Origin: Pseudomonas abieticivorans
GTDB taxonomy: Bacteria; Pseudomonadota; Gammaproteobacteria; Pseudomonadales; Pseudomonadaceae
Direction: 5' to 3'
Length of the DNA: 64,000 nucleotides
NCBI RefSeq assembly: GCF_023509015.1
Contig: NZ_CP094975.1
Coordinates: 2,861,501 to 2,925,500, forward strand
Part shown: piece after piece, positions 18,885 to 27,690 of the stretch
How positions within the stretch are numbered: position 1 is the stretch's first letter
Layout of the letters: each line of letters begins with the position of its first letter
The notes under the pieces: generated by a model
What the model saw: only the letters and a program-made list of their open reading frames with translations
What the model was told of the DNA's origin: nothing
Database searches by the model: none
Translations under genes and position numbers: made by a program

Positions 18885-20562
18885 CTTTTTTCATCCAGCC
18901 CCTGATGATCATGGCGATCAGCCGCGGATCCTCGGTGGAGATCTCCCGCAGGCGTTTCATGTTCTGCTCGTAGCCGGCGGCCTTGTTGCGCGGCGCCTGG
19001 CCTTCACTACCGGCTACGCCCTGGGCGAGTGGGTCGCCAGGTTCGCCGGCTTCGGCGGCCTTGAGGATTTGTGCGTGGCGGCGCTGCATCGGGCGCAGCA
19101 GCACCAGCCAGATCAGCAGGGCGATGAAGGCCACCAGCAAGTAGCGCGACAGGCTCATGGCCAGGCTGTAGAACTCAGGCGTGCGCCACCAAGGCATTTC
19201 CACGGTGCCGGTGTCTTCGGCCACGAACGGACTGTTGATCACCTTGAGCTGGTCGCCGCGGTTTTCGGTGAAGCCCATGGCCTGGCGCACCAGGTTGTCG
19301 ATGTTCGCCAGCTCTTCGCTGGTCAGCGGCTCCTGGGTGGGCTTGCCGTCCTTGAGCACGGTGCGGTAGTTGACGACCACGGCGCTGGTCAGGCGGCGGA
19401 TCTCGCCCTGGTTCTGCTTGACGTGTTCCACGCTATGGTCGACTTCATAGTTGATCATGCGCTCGCTGTGCAGGGCACGGGCGCCGGTCTTACTCTGGCC
19501 TTCGCTGTCGCTGGCGGTGGTGGTGTCTGCTGGCTTGGCCGGTGTCGTTGCCTTGCTCGCGGCGGGCTGGTTGGGCGGGGTGTTGGTCAGCGCGCCGGGC
19601 ACGCCTTTGGCGGGCTCGTCGTTGCCAGCCAGGTTCTCGTTCACTTGCTTGCTGCGCACGGCCGCCTGGTTGGGGTCCTGATTGGGCTCGTAGCGTTCGG
19701 CGGTGCTTTCGCGGCTGGAAAAATCAACCTGCGCGACGACCTGGGCGTGTACGTTCTGGGTGCCCAGCAGCGGTGTCAGGATGTCTTCGATGCGCCGCTG
19801 ATAAGAGCGTTCCACGTCGCGCACGTAGGTCAGTTGCGAGCCGTCCAGGCCGTTGTTGTCGCCACGGCTCTGGGACAGCAGGCGGCCGTTCTGGTCGACG
19901 ATGGTCACGCCGTCGATGCTCAGGTCGGCGACGCTGGAGGAAATCAGGTGGGCAATCGCGCTGGCCTGGCTCTGGCCCAGTTCGCGGCCCGGTTGCAGGT
20001 TGAGCAGCACCGAGGCGCGGGCCGGCTCGCGCTCGCGGATAAACACCGATTGGCGCGCCATCACCAAGTGCACGCGGGCACTGGCGATTGGCCCCAAGGA
20101 CTCGATGGTGCGCGCCAATTCGCCTTCCAGGCCGCGCTGGTAGTTGAGCTGCTCGGTGAACTGGCTGACGCCGAAGGCTTGCTTGTCCATCAGCTCGAAG
20201 CCGATGTTGCCGCCCTTGGGCAGGCCTTGTTCGGCCAGTTGCAGGCGCAAGGTATTCATCTGTGCAGCCGGGACCAGCACGGCATGCCCGCCTTCGCTCA
20301 AGCGGTAGGGCACCTGGCGCTTTTCCAGTTCGGCAATGATTTGGCCGCCATCATTTTCGCTCAGGTTAGAGAACAGCACGCGGTACTCGGGCTCGCGCGC
20401 CCACAGGGCCAGGGCCACGATCAGCGCAATGGCTGCCGCGCCGCCCAGCAGCAGGGGCAGCGGCTGGCCACGCAAGCGCGCGAGCAACGGCTCGAACGGG
20501 TTGCTTTTGGCGGGGGCGGGGGTGACTTTCGGGGAGGCTTTCCCTTGGGCCGCGTTACTCAC
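18874..20562 (-). CDS. fliF: Flagellar MS-ring protein FliF
   Basis: 562 aa from a GTG at 20562 (MSNAAQGKASPK); the open frame extends to 20751 but the extra residues are unlike FliF, and the GTG is preceded by GAGG. Two transmembrane helices frame the periplasmic part: LPLLLGGAAAIALIVALALW near residues 37-56 and YLLVAFIALLIWLVLL near the C-terminus. Ring-building motifs include YRVLFSNLSENDGGQII and a C-terminal FliG-binding tail. FliF is the first structure to assemble. It heads the long minus-strand fliFGHIJKLMNOPQR operon and diverges from fliE. Confidence 0.95.
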   Translation of the reverse strand: MSNAAQGKASPKVTPAPAKSNPFEPLLARLRGQPLPLLLGGAAAIALIVALALWAREPEYRVLFSNLSENDGGQIIAELEKRQVPYRLSEGGHAVLVPAAQMNTLRLQLAEQGLPKGGNIGFELMDKQAFGVSQFTEQLNYQRGLEGELARTIESLGPIASARVHLVMARQSVFIREREPARASVLLNLQPGRELGQSQASAIAHLISSSVADLSIDGVTIVDQNGRLLSQSRGDNNGLDGSQLTYVRDVERSYQRRIEDILTPLLGTQNVHAQVVAQVDFSSRESTAERYEPNQDPNQAAVRSKQVNENLAGNDEPAKGVPGALTNTPPNQPAASKATTPAKPADTTTASDSEGQSKTGARALHSERMINYEVDHSVEHVKQNQGEIRRLTSAVVVNYRTVLKDGKPTQEPLTSEELANIDNLVRQAMGFTENRGDQLKVINSPFVAEDTGTVEMPWWRTPEFYSLAMSLSRYLLVAFIALLIWLVLLRPMQRRHAQILKAAEAGEPGDPLAQGVAGSEGQAPRNKAAGYEQNMKRLREISTEDPRLIAMIIRGWMKKDDK

Positions 20563-20776
20563 ACGCACCTCGCAGGCGAGGGTAGGGGCGGTACAAAAGG
20601 CATAGCGCAGTCCGGTAGCAGTGTTGGCAGGGCGCCTATTATCTCGACCCAGCCCCGGACTAAAGGCCGGAAAAGCCACGGCTTTTGTAGCCAATTGGTT
20701 GCTTGTCGGTGTCGGGCAGGTTGTTAACCTTTTGCGTATCCGCTTGCTCACCTTTTTTTACAGGACGCCCACGCCC

Positions 20777-21097
20777 ATGAACACGTCTGCCCTCCAGTCA
20801 GCCCTGCAGCAACTGAACCTGCTGGCGGCCCAGTCCCAGAGAAGTACCACTTCGGCAGCAGACAGCAACGCGATGGGCGGCTTTTCGGGGGAGTTGCAGG
20901 CCTCGCTCAAGCGCATCAATCAACTGCAGCACACGGCCAACAGCCACTCCAATGCCTTCCAGGCAGGCAGCCCGGATGTATCGCTCAATGACGTAATGGT
21001 GGACATGCAGAAAGCCTCGGTGAGCTTCCAGATGGGTGTGCAGGTACGCAACCGGTTAGTCACTGCCTATAAGGATGTGATGGCCATGCAAGTGTAG
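20777..21097 (+). CDS. fliE: MS-ring/rod junction protein FliE
   Basis: 106 aa, the normal size. The C-terminal half contains SLNDVMVDMQKASVSFQMGV and QVRNRLVTAYKDVMAMQV, the diagnostic FliE sequence. FliE joins the MS ring and export gate to the proximal rod. It is transcribed divergently from fliF, as in enterics. The 214-nt region between the two starts must hold the early promoters; it contains a perfect short dyad (AAAAGCC-AC-GGCTTTT, 20671-20686), but no FlhDC box could be recognised with confidence. Confidence 0.96.
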   Translation: MNTSALQSALQQLNLLAAQSQRSTTSAADSNAMGGFSGELQASLKRINQLQHTANSHSNAFQAGSPDVSLNDVMVDMQKASVSFQMGVQVRNRLVTAYKDVMAMQV

Positions 21098-21465
21098 ATT
21101 TTAGTGCTGTTTAACAGCCACAAAGTACCGGTATGTGTTCAGCAGGATACGTTTTAACAAGGATGAAAAAAAATTCAGGAATGAACTAAGGGTTTCCCTG
21201 ATGGCTGCAGTGATGGCTATTTGATATGTAACCACCTTATCACGTAGAAATATAAAGGAAGTGCCGTTTTCATTGGCCGTAAACTCGTCGATTAATTTAA
21301 AAAAAGCCTTTGTTTAAAAGGTGTTACGTGAAAAATAAATAGACTTGCGTGATTAAAGTTTTATATTCGGCTGCCGATTTCCTCTGCGTTTTTACACATG
21401 CTGAGTGTGTACTGATGTGTTTTTTGATTGGCCTCCCTTAAAGGCTGAGGGCCCGTGAGGACTAT
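21098..21465. other. AT-rich intergenic region between fliE and fliD
   Basis: 368 nt with no credible gene, clearly more AT-rich than the surrounding cluster. A small GCTGTT-T-AACAGC dyad (21106-21118) just after fliE lacks a T-run and is not a convincing terminator. The only recognised signal is the sigma-28 promoter at 21354-21380. A pyrimidine-rich stretch and the fliD ribosome-binding site (TGAGGA, 21455-21460) end the region. Confidence 0.7.
21354..21380 (+). promoter_or_regulatory. Sigma-28 (FliA) promoter of fliDST and probably flhDC
   Basis: TAAA at 21354-21357, a 15-nt spacer, then GCCGATTT at 21373-21380. It matches the FliA consensus in the -35 element and six of eight -10 positions, and it leaves an 85-nt leader before fliD. 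Because only short gaps separate fliD, fliS, fliT and flhD, the transcript could continue into the master-regulator genes. Confidence 0.88.
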
Positions 21466-22875
21466 ATGACGACGACCACTTCCACTACTTCTACCTCTTC
21501 CAGCGGGACCATCACCTCTTTGGGCGTGGGGTCGGGGCTGGACCTGGATACGATCCTCGATAGTCTGGAGGAGTCGGCAGAGGCCAGTTACCTGACGCCG
21601 ATCGAAACCAAAGAAGACGAGATCAATACCGAGATCACCGCCTACGGTACTTTGACCAGCGCCCTGACATCGTTGCAGACCGCCATCGAGACGCTGACTG
21701 ACCCCGATACCTACGACGGCATGACCAGCAGCGTCAGCGGCACTGGCGCCACGGCAGCGGTCACCAGCGATGCGGTGGCGGGTACCTATACCGTGGTCGT
21801 CAGCCAACTGGCCGCCGCACAAACCCTGGCCACCGACGGAGTGGCCGACAAGACCACGGCGTTGGGCACCGGCACCCTGACCATCGATATCGGCGACGAC
21901 GAGTCGATCAGCATCGACCTGACGTCATCCAACAACACCCTGGAAGGCATTCGCGACGCGATCAACGACGCCGGTGGCTCGGTCACGGCCTCCATCGTCA
22001 ACGATGGCAGCGACACCCCCTACCGGCTGGTATTGACCTCGACGTCCACCGGTACCGAGTCGGCCATGACCGTGACCTATAGCGGCGATGGCGATGCCGC
22101 CTCGTTGTTTGGCTACGATGCCGACAGTGACAGCAACGCCATGACTGAAACGGTCGCGGCCGCCGATGCGCAGCTGACGGTGAACGGCTTGAGCGTGACC
22201 AGCCAGAGCAATACGGTGGAAGAAGCGCTGCAAGGCGTGACCCTGAGCCTGACTGCCGAGGGCACCTCGACCCTGACCGTATCCCAGGACACCGATTCGA
22301 TCATCGATGCGATCAACGATTTTGTCGACGCCTATAACTCCTACGCCGAAACCATCGACACACTGACGGCCTATGACAGTGAAGACGACACCGCTGGCAC
22401 CTTGATCGGCGACTCTACCACTCGCCGTATCGACAGCCAGTTGAGCCAGGATCTGTATAACTCGATCTCCAGCGGTACCTACAGCTACCTGTCGCAACTG
22501 GGTGTGACCTTGGGCGTGGACGGCACCTTGTCCATCGATGACGACGACCTGGAAGAGGCGGTGACCAGCGATCCCTCGGCGGTCTCCGAGTTTTTCATCG
22601 GCACCGATGATGTCGAAGGCTTTGCCACGCAGATGGCAGCGGACCTGGACACCTACCTGGATGAAGACGATGGCCTGATCGTGTCCAAGACCGATGGCCT
22701 GGAAACCCAACTGGAAGAACTCGAGGTCAAGTACGAAGAGAAGCAGGCGTTCATCGACAGCATGATGGACCGCTACACCGAGCAGTTCACCGCGCTCGAC
22801 ACGCTGATCGCCACGCTCGACTCGACGGCCGATTACCTGACCACCCAGTTTGATGCATTGAGCAGTGATTCGTGA
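21466..22875 (+). CDS. fliD: Filament cap protein FliD (HAP2)
   Basis: 469 aa. The N-terminal FliD domain contains TSLGVGSGLDLDTILDSLEE. The middle has two beta-rich repeats with LVLTSTSTGTESAMTVTYSG, and the C-terminus has the long helix around LDSTADYLTTQFDALSSDS. FliD caps the filament and folds incoming flagellin. It is probably chaperoned by the FliT encoded two genes downstream, and transcription should depend on FliA. Confidence 0.95.
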   Translation: MTTTTSTTSTSSSGTITSLGVGSGLDLDTILDSLEESAEASYLTPIETKEDEINTEITAYGTLTSALTSLQTAIETLTDPDTYDGMTSSVSGTGATAAVTSDAVAGTYTVVVSQLAAAQTLATDGVADKTTALGTGTLTIDIGDDESISIDLTSSNNTLEGIRDAINDAGGSVTASIVNDGSDTPYRLVLTSTSTGTESAMTVTYSGDGDAASLFGYDADSDSNAMTETVAAADAQLTVNGLSVTSQSNTVEEALQGVTLSLTAEGTSTLTVSQDTDSIIDAINDFVDAYNSYAETIDTLTAYDSEDDTAGTLIGDSTTRRIDSQLSQDLYNSISSGTYSYLSQLGVTLGVDGTLSIDDDDLEEAVTSDPSAVSEFFIGTDDVEGFATQMAADLDTYLDEDDGLIVSKTDGLETQLEELEVKYEEKQAFIDSMMDRYTEQFTALDTLIATLDSTADYLTTQFDALSSDS

Positions 22876-22900
22876 TCCGGAATGAGTGGGAGTGGCGGTT

Positions 22901-23326
22901 GTGAGTGGAATGCGCGGAGCGAAGGCCTACGCAAAAGTGGGGGTGGAAAGCGGCATCCTCGCCGCATCGCCGTATCAGCGGATTGTCATGCTGTTTGACA
23001 GCTACCAGGCAGCCATCCGCATGGCCCGGCTGCATATGCAGGCGGGTGACATGGCCGGCAAGGGCAAGGCCATTACCAAGGCCGTGAACATTGTCAGCCG
23101 GGGGTTGCGTGGTTCACTGGACAAGGAGCGGGGCGGCGAGGTGGCGGCCAACCTGGACCAGCTCTACGACACCGTGGTTCGCCTGTTGCTGCGGGCCAGC
23201 CTGAATAACGACGAGCAGGCCCTGGACGTTGCAGCGAGTCTGCTCGAAAACATTGGCTCCGCCTGGCGACAGATCGGGCCTCAGGTAGAGGGGGAGGTAG
23301 GCGATGGCGCAGGAGCAGGTGATTGA
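22901..23326 (+). CDS. fliS: Flagellin export chaperone FliS
   Basis: 141 aa from the GTG at 22901, chosen because GGGAG lies 8 nt upstream; GTG 22886 and ATG 22910 are alternatives. The family core is present: GAKAYAKVGVESGILAASPY, IVMLFDSYQAAIRMARLHM, then GKGKAITKAVNIVSRGLRGSL. FliS binds the C-terminus of flagellin and keeps it unfolded for export. It lies directly after fliD and overlaps fliT by 23 nt. Confidence 0.93.
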   Translation: MSGMRGAKAYAKVGVESGILAASPYQRIVMLFDSYQAAIRMARLHMQAGDMAGKGKAITKAVNIVSRGLRGSLDKERGGEVAANLDQLYDTVVRLLLRASLNNDEQALDVAASLLENIGSAWRQIGPQVEGEVGDGAGAGD

Positions 23327-23675
23327 GTCCTACGAGCGGTTGCTCGTGCAATCGCAACGCATGCATGAAAGTGCGTTGAAGGGCGACTGGGCAGAAATAA
23401 TGGAGCTCAAGTCCCAGGGGTTGATCGATGAAGAAACCCTGCGGCGTGAAGAAAGTGGTGTGCACCTGGATGAGCCTCACCGCCAGCGCAAGTTCGAGCT
23501 GCTCAAACAGATTCTTGATCGAGAGGTTGAGGTGCGCAAATGCCTGGCCGAACGGCAGAGCCAACTGGGGGCATTGATTGTGTCGGCCCGGCTCAAAAGC
23601 GGGCAAAGCCAGGCCTATCGGGCGCCGAGCCATAACCGGCCGACACTGCGCGCAGTCGCACGCCCGGAAGTTTGA
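23304..23675 (+). CDS. fliT: FliT-like flagellar chaperone
   Basis: 123 aa, all-helical and rich in charged residues (MHESALKGDWAEIMELKSQG, RKFELLKQILDREVEVRKCL), which is the FliT style. It sits after fliS. In enterics FliT chaperones FliD and also binds FlhC to restrain FlhD4C2; here it is encoded immediately upstream of flhD, so the same feedback is plausible. Family similarity is low, so the call leans on position and fold type. A weak 6-bp hairpin (23682-23698) lies just after its stop. Confidence 0.82.
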   Translation: MAQEQVIESYERLLVQSQRMHESALKGDWAEIMELKSQGLIDEETLRREESGVHLDEPHRQRKFELLKQILDREVEVRKCLAERQSQLGALIVSARLKSGQSQAYRAPSHNRPTLRAVARPEV

Positions 23676-23731
23676 GTTAAGTGCGACGGGTTGTCGCAAG
23701 TTGCCGTATTTCATTTGGGGGGGGAAGCAAA

Positions 23732-24076
23732 GTGTCAAATGCCGATAGAGGTCTGGAAGATATACAGGATCTGAATTTTTCCTACTTGCTGCTGGTGCAG
23801 CGTTTGTTGCGCAAAGACCGCGCGACGGCGATGTTCCGCCTCAAGCTCAGTGAAGGCATGGCCAATTTGCTGGTGGACTTGACCAGCAAGCAACTGACGC
23901 AATTGGCTCGGATCAACCAACTGGTGTGCCGGCCCATATTCGACGAGGCCGAGTGCCTGTCCCGGGTGCTGGGTAACTCCCGCGAGCTGGGGCTGGTAGA
24001 GATCCATTCATCTTTGCTGATGTCCTCGGTTGATAGCGCCGAAGCCGGAGGCCGTGCGCGGTTCGGGCATGTCTGA
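23732..24076 (+). CDS. flhD: Flagellar master regulator subunit FlhD
   Basis: 114 aa from the GTG at 23732, with a strong G-rich ribosome site (GGGGGGGGAAG, ending at 23727). It aligns by eye with the enteric protein: [20 protein letters not shown], then ATAMFRL and [12 protein letters not shown] with a Cys near residue 66. FlhD combines with FlhC as the FlhD4C2 activator of early flagellar promoters. It is unusual in Pseudomonas, whose main flagellum uses FleQ. The gene starts 56 nt after fliT, inside the fliDST transcription unit, and overlaps flhC by 8 nt. Confidence 0.96.
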   Translation: MSNADRGLEDIQDLNFSYLLLVQRLLRKDRATAMFRLKLSEGMANLLVDLTSKQLTQLARINQLVCRPIFDEAECLSRVLGNSRELGLVEIHSSLLMSSVDSAEAGGRARFGHV

Positions 24077-24623
24077 GAAAAGCCTGGTTGAGGAAATGTT
24101 TCAGGTGCAGTTGGCCATCGAGCTCATCGAGCTGGGTGCGCGCCTGCAGGTACTCGAAGTAGAAACCAGCCTGAGCCGTGGCCGGTTGATCCGCCTGTAC
24201 AAAGAAGTGCGCGGCGTGTCGCCACCCAAGGGCATGCTGCCGTTTTCCACGGACTGGTTCGTGACGTGGCTGCCTAACATTCATTCGTCGCTGTTCTACG
24301 GTATTTACCAGCGCCTGACCAAGATCGGTTGCGACCGCATCGAAGCGTTCATCAAGGCGTATCGGTTGTATCTGGAGCAGGTCGGCCACGATGAAGAAGG
24401 CGAGGTGGTGCTGGGGCTGACGCGGGCCTGGACGCTGGTGCGCTTTTTTGAAAGCGACATGCTCGAGCTGATCTGCTGTTCGTCCTGCACCGGGCATTTC
24501 GTCGCGCACTCCCATGCGCCGGCACAGCGTTACGTGTGCGGTATCTGCCAGCCGCCTTCGCGCGCCGGCAAGACCCTCAAACGCCGCGAGGCCGAGGAAG
24601 AGCACCAGGTACAAGCCGGCTGA
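24069..24623 (+). CDS. flhC: Flagellar master regulator subunit FlhC
   Basis: 184 aa from the ATG at 24069 ([10 protein letters not shown]); the upstream extension is rejected because the enteric protein also begins MSEKS. Conserved blocks include [31 protein letters not shown] and [16 protein letters not shown]. The zinc site is Cys137, Cys140, Cys157 and Cys160, the positions used in E. coli FlhC as I recall them. FlhC provides most of the DNA contacts of FlhD4C2. It is followed by motAB, as in enterics. Confidence 0.97.
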   Translation: MSEKSLVEEMFQVQLAIELIELGARLQVLEVETSLSRGRLIRLYKEVRGVSPPKGMLPFSTDWFVTWLPNIHSSLFYGIYQRLTKIGCDRIEAFIKAYRLYLEQVGHDEEGEVVLGLTRAWTLVRFFESDMLELICCSSCTGHFVAHSHAPAQRYVCGICQPPSRAGKTLKRREAEEEHQVQAG

Positions 24624-24645
24624 CAGGGGCCTGCCGGGCGGCGGT

Positions 24646-24672
24646 TAAAGTTGACCCCCGCATTGCCGATGT
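24646..24672 (+). promoter_or_regulatory. Sigma-28 (FliA) promoter of motAB
   Basis: TAAA at 24646-24649, a 15-nt spacer, then GCCGATGT at 24665-24672. It lies in the 85-nt gap between flhC and motA, 36 nt before the motA start. It makes the first stator pair a late gene set and may also feed flhBA-flhF-fliA downstream. Confidence 0.9.
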
Positions 24673-24708
24673 TCGGCAGGTTACCCCTGTTTGCAAAAGG
24701 AAGCGCTT

Positions 24709-25590
24709 GTGCTCATCGCCTTAGGACTCATCGCCATAGTGCTGTCGGTGTTCGGCGGGTTCGTCCTGTCGGGCGGCAGCCTGGGCCCGCTTTACCAGCC
24801 CACCGAAATGTTGATGATCGGCGGCGCCGCCATCGGTGCCTTCATCGCGGCCAACAACGGCAAGGCGATCAAGGCCACCTTGGGCACCGTTGGCCGGCTT
24901 CGTCGTAGCACGCGCTACGACAAGGCCCTGTACCTGGACGTGATGGCGCTGCTCTACAACCTGTTGAGCAAGGCCCGCCGGGAAAGCATGCGGGCCATCG
25001 AAAAGGACATCGAGGAGCCCTGGCAAAGTGCGCTGTTCAGCGAATACCCCGCCTTGCTCGAAGACCCGATGATCCTCACCTTCGTCACCGACTACCTGCG
25101 CCTGATCCTCAGTGGGCAGATACAGGCCTTTGAGCTGGACGAGCTGATGCAGCATGAGATCGAAGAGTTCGAGCACGAAGCGCACATCCCCGCCGACGCG
25201 CTGAACAAGGTCGCCGATGGTTTGCCGGCGTTCGGTATCGTCGCGGCCGTGATGGGCGTGGTCAAGGCGTTGAGTGCGGTGAACGTCGGCCCGGACCTGA
25301 TGGGCCAGATGATCGCCCATGCGTTGGTGGGGACCTTCCTGGGGATCTATCTGGCGTATGGGGTGGTTGCGCCATTGGCCAGCCGTATCGACCGGCAGGT
25401 GGCCGAAGCGCTGAAAATGCTGCATTGCATTCGCGTGACCCTGCTGGCCAGCCTGCAAGGCATGCCGCCGATGCTGGCCGTGGAGTTCGGCCGCAAGGCG
25501 TTGCATTTCAGCGAGCGGCCCACGGCTCTGGAGTTGGAGCACCACGTGCGTGGCACTGCGGTGGGTGCGCTTGCGGCGGTAGGCCGATGA
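24709..25590 (+). CDS. motA: Motor stator protein MotA (enteric type)
   Basis: 293 aa from a GTG at 24709, with AAGGAAG upstream at 24696-24702; an in-frame TTG at 24691 is less likely because MotA normally starts at this hydrophobic residue. Four transmembrane helices are visible. It also has the family segments GGSLGPLYQPTEMLMIGGAA, LPAFGIVAAVMGVVKAL and HALVGTFLGIYLAYG. MotA forms the stator's five-subunit ring that pushes on FliG. The stop overlaps the motB start. Confidence 0.96.
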   Translation: MLIALGLIAIVLSVFGGFVLSGGSLGPLYQPTEMLMIGGAAIGAFIAANNGKAIKATLGTVGRLRRSTRYDKALYLDVMALLYNLLSKARRESMRAIEKDIEEPWQSALFSEYPALLEDPMILTFVTDYLRLILSGQIQAFELDELMQHEIEEFEHEAHIPADALNKVADGLPAFGIVAAVMGVVKALSAVNVGPDLMGQMIAHALVGTFLGIYLAYGVVAPLASRIDRQVAEALKMLHCIRVTLLASLQGMPPMLAVEFGRKALHFSERPTALELEHHVRGTAVGALAAVGR

Positions 25591-26411
25591 GCGATGCCCC
25601 GATCATCATTCGCCGGCGCCGCAAGGTCAGCCATGGCCATCACGGTGGCGCCTGGAAGATCGCCTTCGCCGACTTCATGACCGCATTGATGGCCTTGTTC
25701 CTGGTGCTGTGGGTGCTGTCCAATGCCAGCAAGGCGCAAAAAAACGCCATCGCCGATTACTTCAGCACACCGTTGCTCACCGCCCTTGGTAAGGGTGAGC
25801 GCAGCAGCAACAGCACCAACGTGATCCCCGGCGGCGGGCCCTCGCCCACCTTCAAGGCGGGCGAATTCAGCCAGGTCGATACCCCGCGCAAACGGCCTGC
25901 GGCCGAGGAAATGCGCCGCCTGGGCCGGCTGCGCGAGCGGCTGCAATCGGCCGTCGAGCTGAACCCGGCGCTAAAAGACCTGAGCCAGCAGATCCTCATC
26001 GAGCTGACCCCCGAAGGCTTGAGCCTGCAACTGATCGACTCCGAGCAACGGCCGATGTTCGAGGTAGGCAGCGCCAGGGTCGCGCCTTACCTGCGTACGC
26101 TGCTGCGCACCATCGCGCCGGTGCTCAACGAACTGCCCAACAGCATCCAGATCAGCGGCCACACCGACAGCCACCCTTATGCGGGTGGCGAGTTGGGCTA
26201 CAGCAATTGGGAGCTGTCCGCCGACCGGGCCAAGGCCTCGCGCCAGGAGCTGGTGAGCGGCGGGCTGGACTCCGACAAACTGCTGCGCCTGTCGGGCATG
26301 GCCGATCGTATTCGCTTTCACGACGCCCAGCCCTTTGATGCGGCCAACCGGCGCATCGCGATCATCGTGCTGGACCCGCAGGTGGCCGAGCAGATTCTGG
26401 CCCGGCCGTGA
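25587..26411 (+). CDS. motB: Motor stator protein MotB (enteric type)
   Basis: 274 aa. The single transmembrane helix carries the ion-binding aspartate, Asp29 in AFADFMTALMALFLVLWVLS. A basic, His-containing N-terminus (RRRRKVSHGHHGG) precedes it and an OmpA-like peptidoglycan-binding domain follows (IQISGHTDSHPY, then NWELSADRAKASRQELV). It anchors the stator to the wall. The sequence resembles proton-driven enteric MotB. The ATG at 25587 overlaps the motA stop. Confidence 0.96.
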   Translation: MSDAPIIIRRRRKVSHGHHGGAWKIAFADFMTALMALFLVLWVLSNASKAQKNAIADYFSTPLLTALGKGERSSNSTNVIPGGGPSPTFKAGEFSQVDTPRKRPAAEEMRRLGRLRERLQSAVELNPALKDLSQQILIELTPEGLSLQLIDSEQRPMFEVGSARVAPYLRTLLRTIAPVLNELPNSIQISGHTDSHPYAGGELGYSNWELSADRAKASRQELVSGGLDSDKLLRLSGMADRIRFHDAQPFDAANRRIAIIVLDPQVAEQILARP

Positions 26412-26523
26412 TCGCCCTATAAGGGCTTGATTGCCTGCTCTTTTCCGTCGATCACGGCGGCGCGCAACTGCGCAGAATAGCGTTCTTCACACGTCGAACG
26501 GGACGCCACAGGCGCCTACCGCC

Positions 26524-27690
26524 ATGGCCGATACAAGCAAAGACGACAAGACCGAAGCGGCCTCGCCCAGGCGGATCGAGAAGGCCCGCGAGCAGGGCCA
26601 GATCGTGCGCTCGCGCGAGCTCAATACCTTCATGATGCTGCTGGTGGGTGTGGGTGCCTTGTGGGGCATGGGCGGGCCGCTGTACGACCGCGTCAGCCAG
26701 TTGATGGTGCAGGGGCTGATGTTCGAGCGCGCCCAGGCATTCGACGATTCGCGCATGCTCAGCGCCGCCTGGGCGCAATGCCAGGCCGGTTTGTTCGCGG
26801 TATTTCCGTTCCTGCTGGTGATGGCGCTGACCGCCCTGGGTGCGTCGATGCTGCTGGGTGGCGTGGTGGTGACCCTGCAGGCCTTGCAGCCGAACTTTTC
26901 GCGCATGAACCCTGTCAGCGGCCTGGCCCGGATGTTCTCGGTGCAGGTGTTGGCCGAACTGGGCAAGGCCCTGGCCAAGGCGTTTCTGGTGGGCATCGTG
27001 GCAGTCATCTACTTGCGTGACCATGCCCAGGCGCTACTGGCCTTGACCGGCATGCCCATCGAGCAGGCCGTGGCCAGCGCCATGCACATGCTGGCGGTGT
27101 CGTGCGCACTGATCATCGGCTCGCTGGTGCTGGTGGTCGGCCTGGACGTGCCCTACCAGCTGTGGAGCTACGCCACCAAGCTGAAGATGACCAAGGAAGA
27201 AGTACGCCAGGAGCACAAGGACACCGATGGCGACCCCCACATCAAGGCGCGCATCCGCAAGCAACAGCAATTGATGGCGCGCTCGCGAATGATGAGCAAG
27301 GTGCCCAAGGCCGATGTGATCGTCACCAACCCTACCCACTACGCCGTGGCGCTGGCCTACAAGGACCAGAAGATGGGCGCGCCGCGAGTCATTGCCAAGG
27401 GCGCCGATGCCGTGGCGGCGCGTATTCGCGAGGTGGGTGCCGAGCATCGCATCCCTGTGCTTGAAGCCCCCACGCTGGCCCGTGCCTTGTATTTCCACGT
27501 GGACCTGGACCGGGAAATCCCGACTGAACTGTACACCGCCGTGGCCGAGGTCGTGGCCTGGGCCATACGCCTGCGGCGGGTGAACGAAGCGGGCGGCGTT
27601 GTGCCCCCTACACCGAAAAACCTGCCGGTACCGCCCGGTATGGACCAGCCCGGCCCGCAGGGCGCGGACCCCGAGGAAACGCAGAACTGA
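26524..27690 (+). CDS. flhB: Flagellar export switch protein FlhB
   Basis: 388 aa from the ATG at 26524 (MADTSKDDKTEAASPRRIEK then AREQGQIVRSREL); a longer frame from 26431 is not FlhB-like. Four membrane helices precede the cytoplasmic domain, which holds the autocleavage motif NPTH in VIVTNPTHYAVALAYKD. Cleavage there, together with FliK, changes export from hook to filament substrates. The C-terminal tail is Pro-rich. It overlaps flhA by 1 nt. Confidence 0.97.
   Translation: MADTSKDDKTEAASPRRIEKAREQGQIVRSRELNTFMMLLVGVGALWGMGGPLYDRVSQLMVQGLMFERAQAFDDSRMLSAAWAQCQAGLFAVFPFLLVMALTALGASMLLGGVVVTLQALQPNFSRMNPVSGLARMFSVQVLAELGKALAKAFLVGIVAVIYLRDHAQALLALTGMPIEQAVASAMHMLAVSCALIIGSLVLVVGLDVPYQLWSYATKLKMTKEEVRQEHKDTDGDPHIKARIRKQQQLMARSRMMSKVPKADVIVTNPTHYAVALAYKDQKMGAPRVIAKGADAVAARIREVGAEHRIPVLEAPTLARALYFHVDLDREIPTELYTAVAEVVAWAIRLRRVNEAGGVVPPTPKNLPVPPGMDQPGPQGADPEETQN

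Noticed and set aside
21106..21118. GCTGTT-T-AACAGC dyad after fliE as a terminator
   Set aside because: The stem is short, the loop is one base and no T-run follows.
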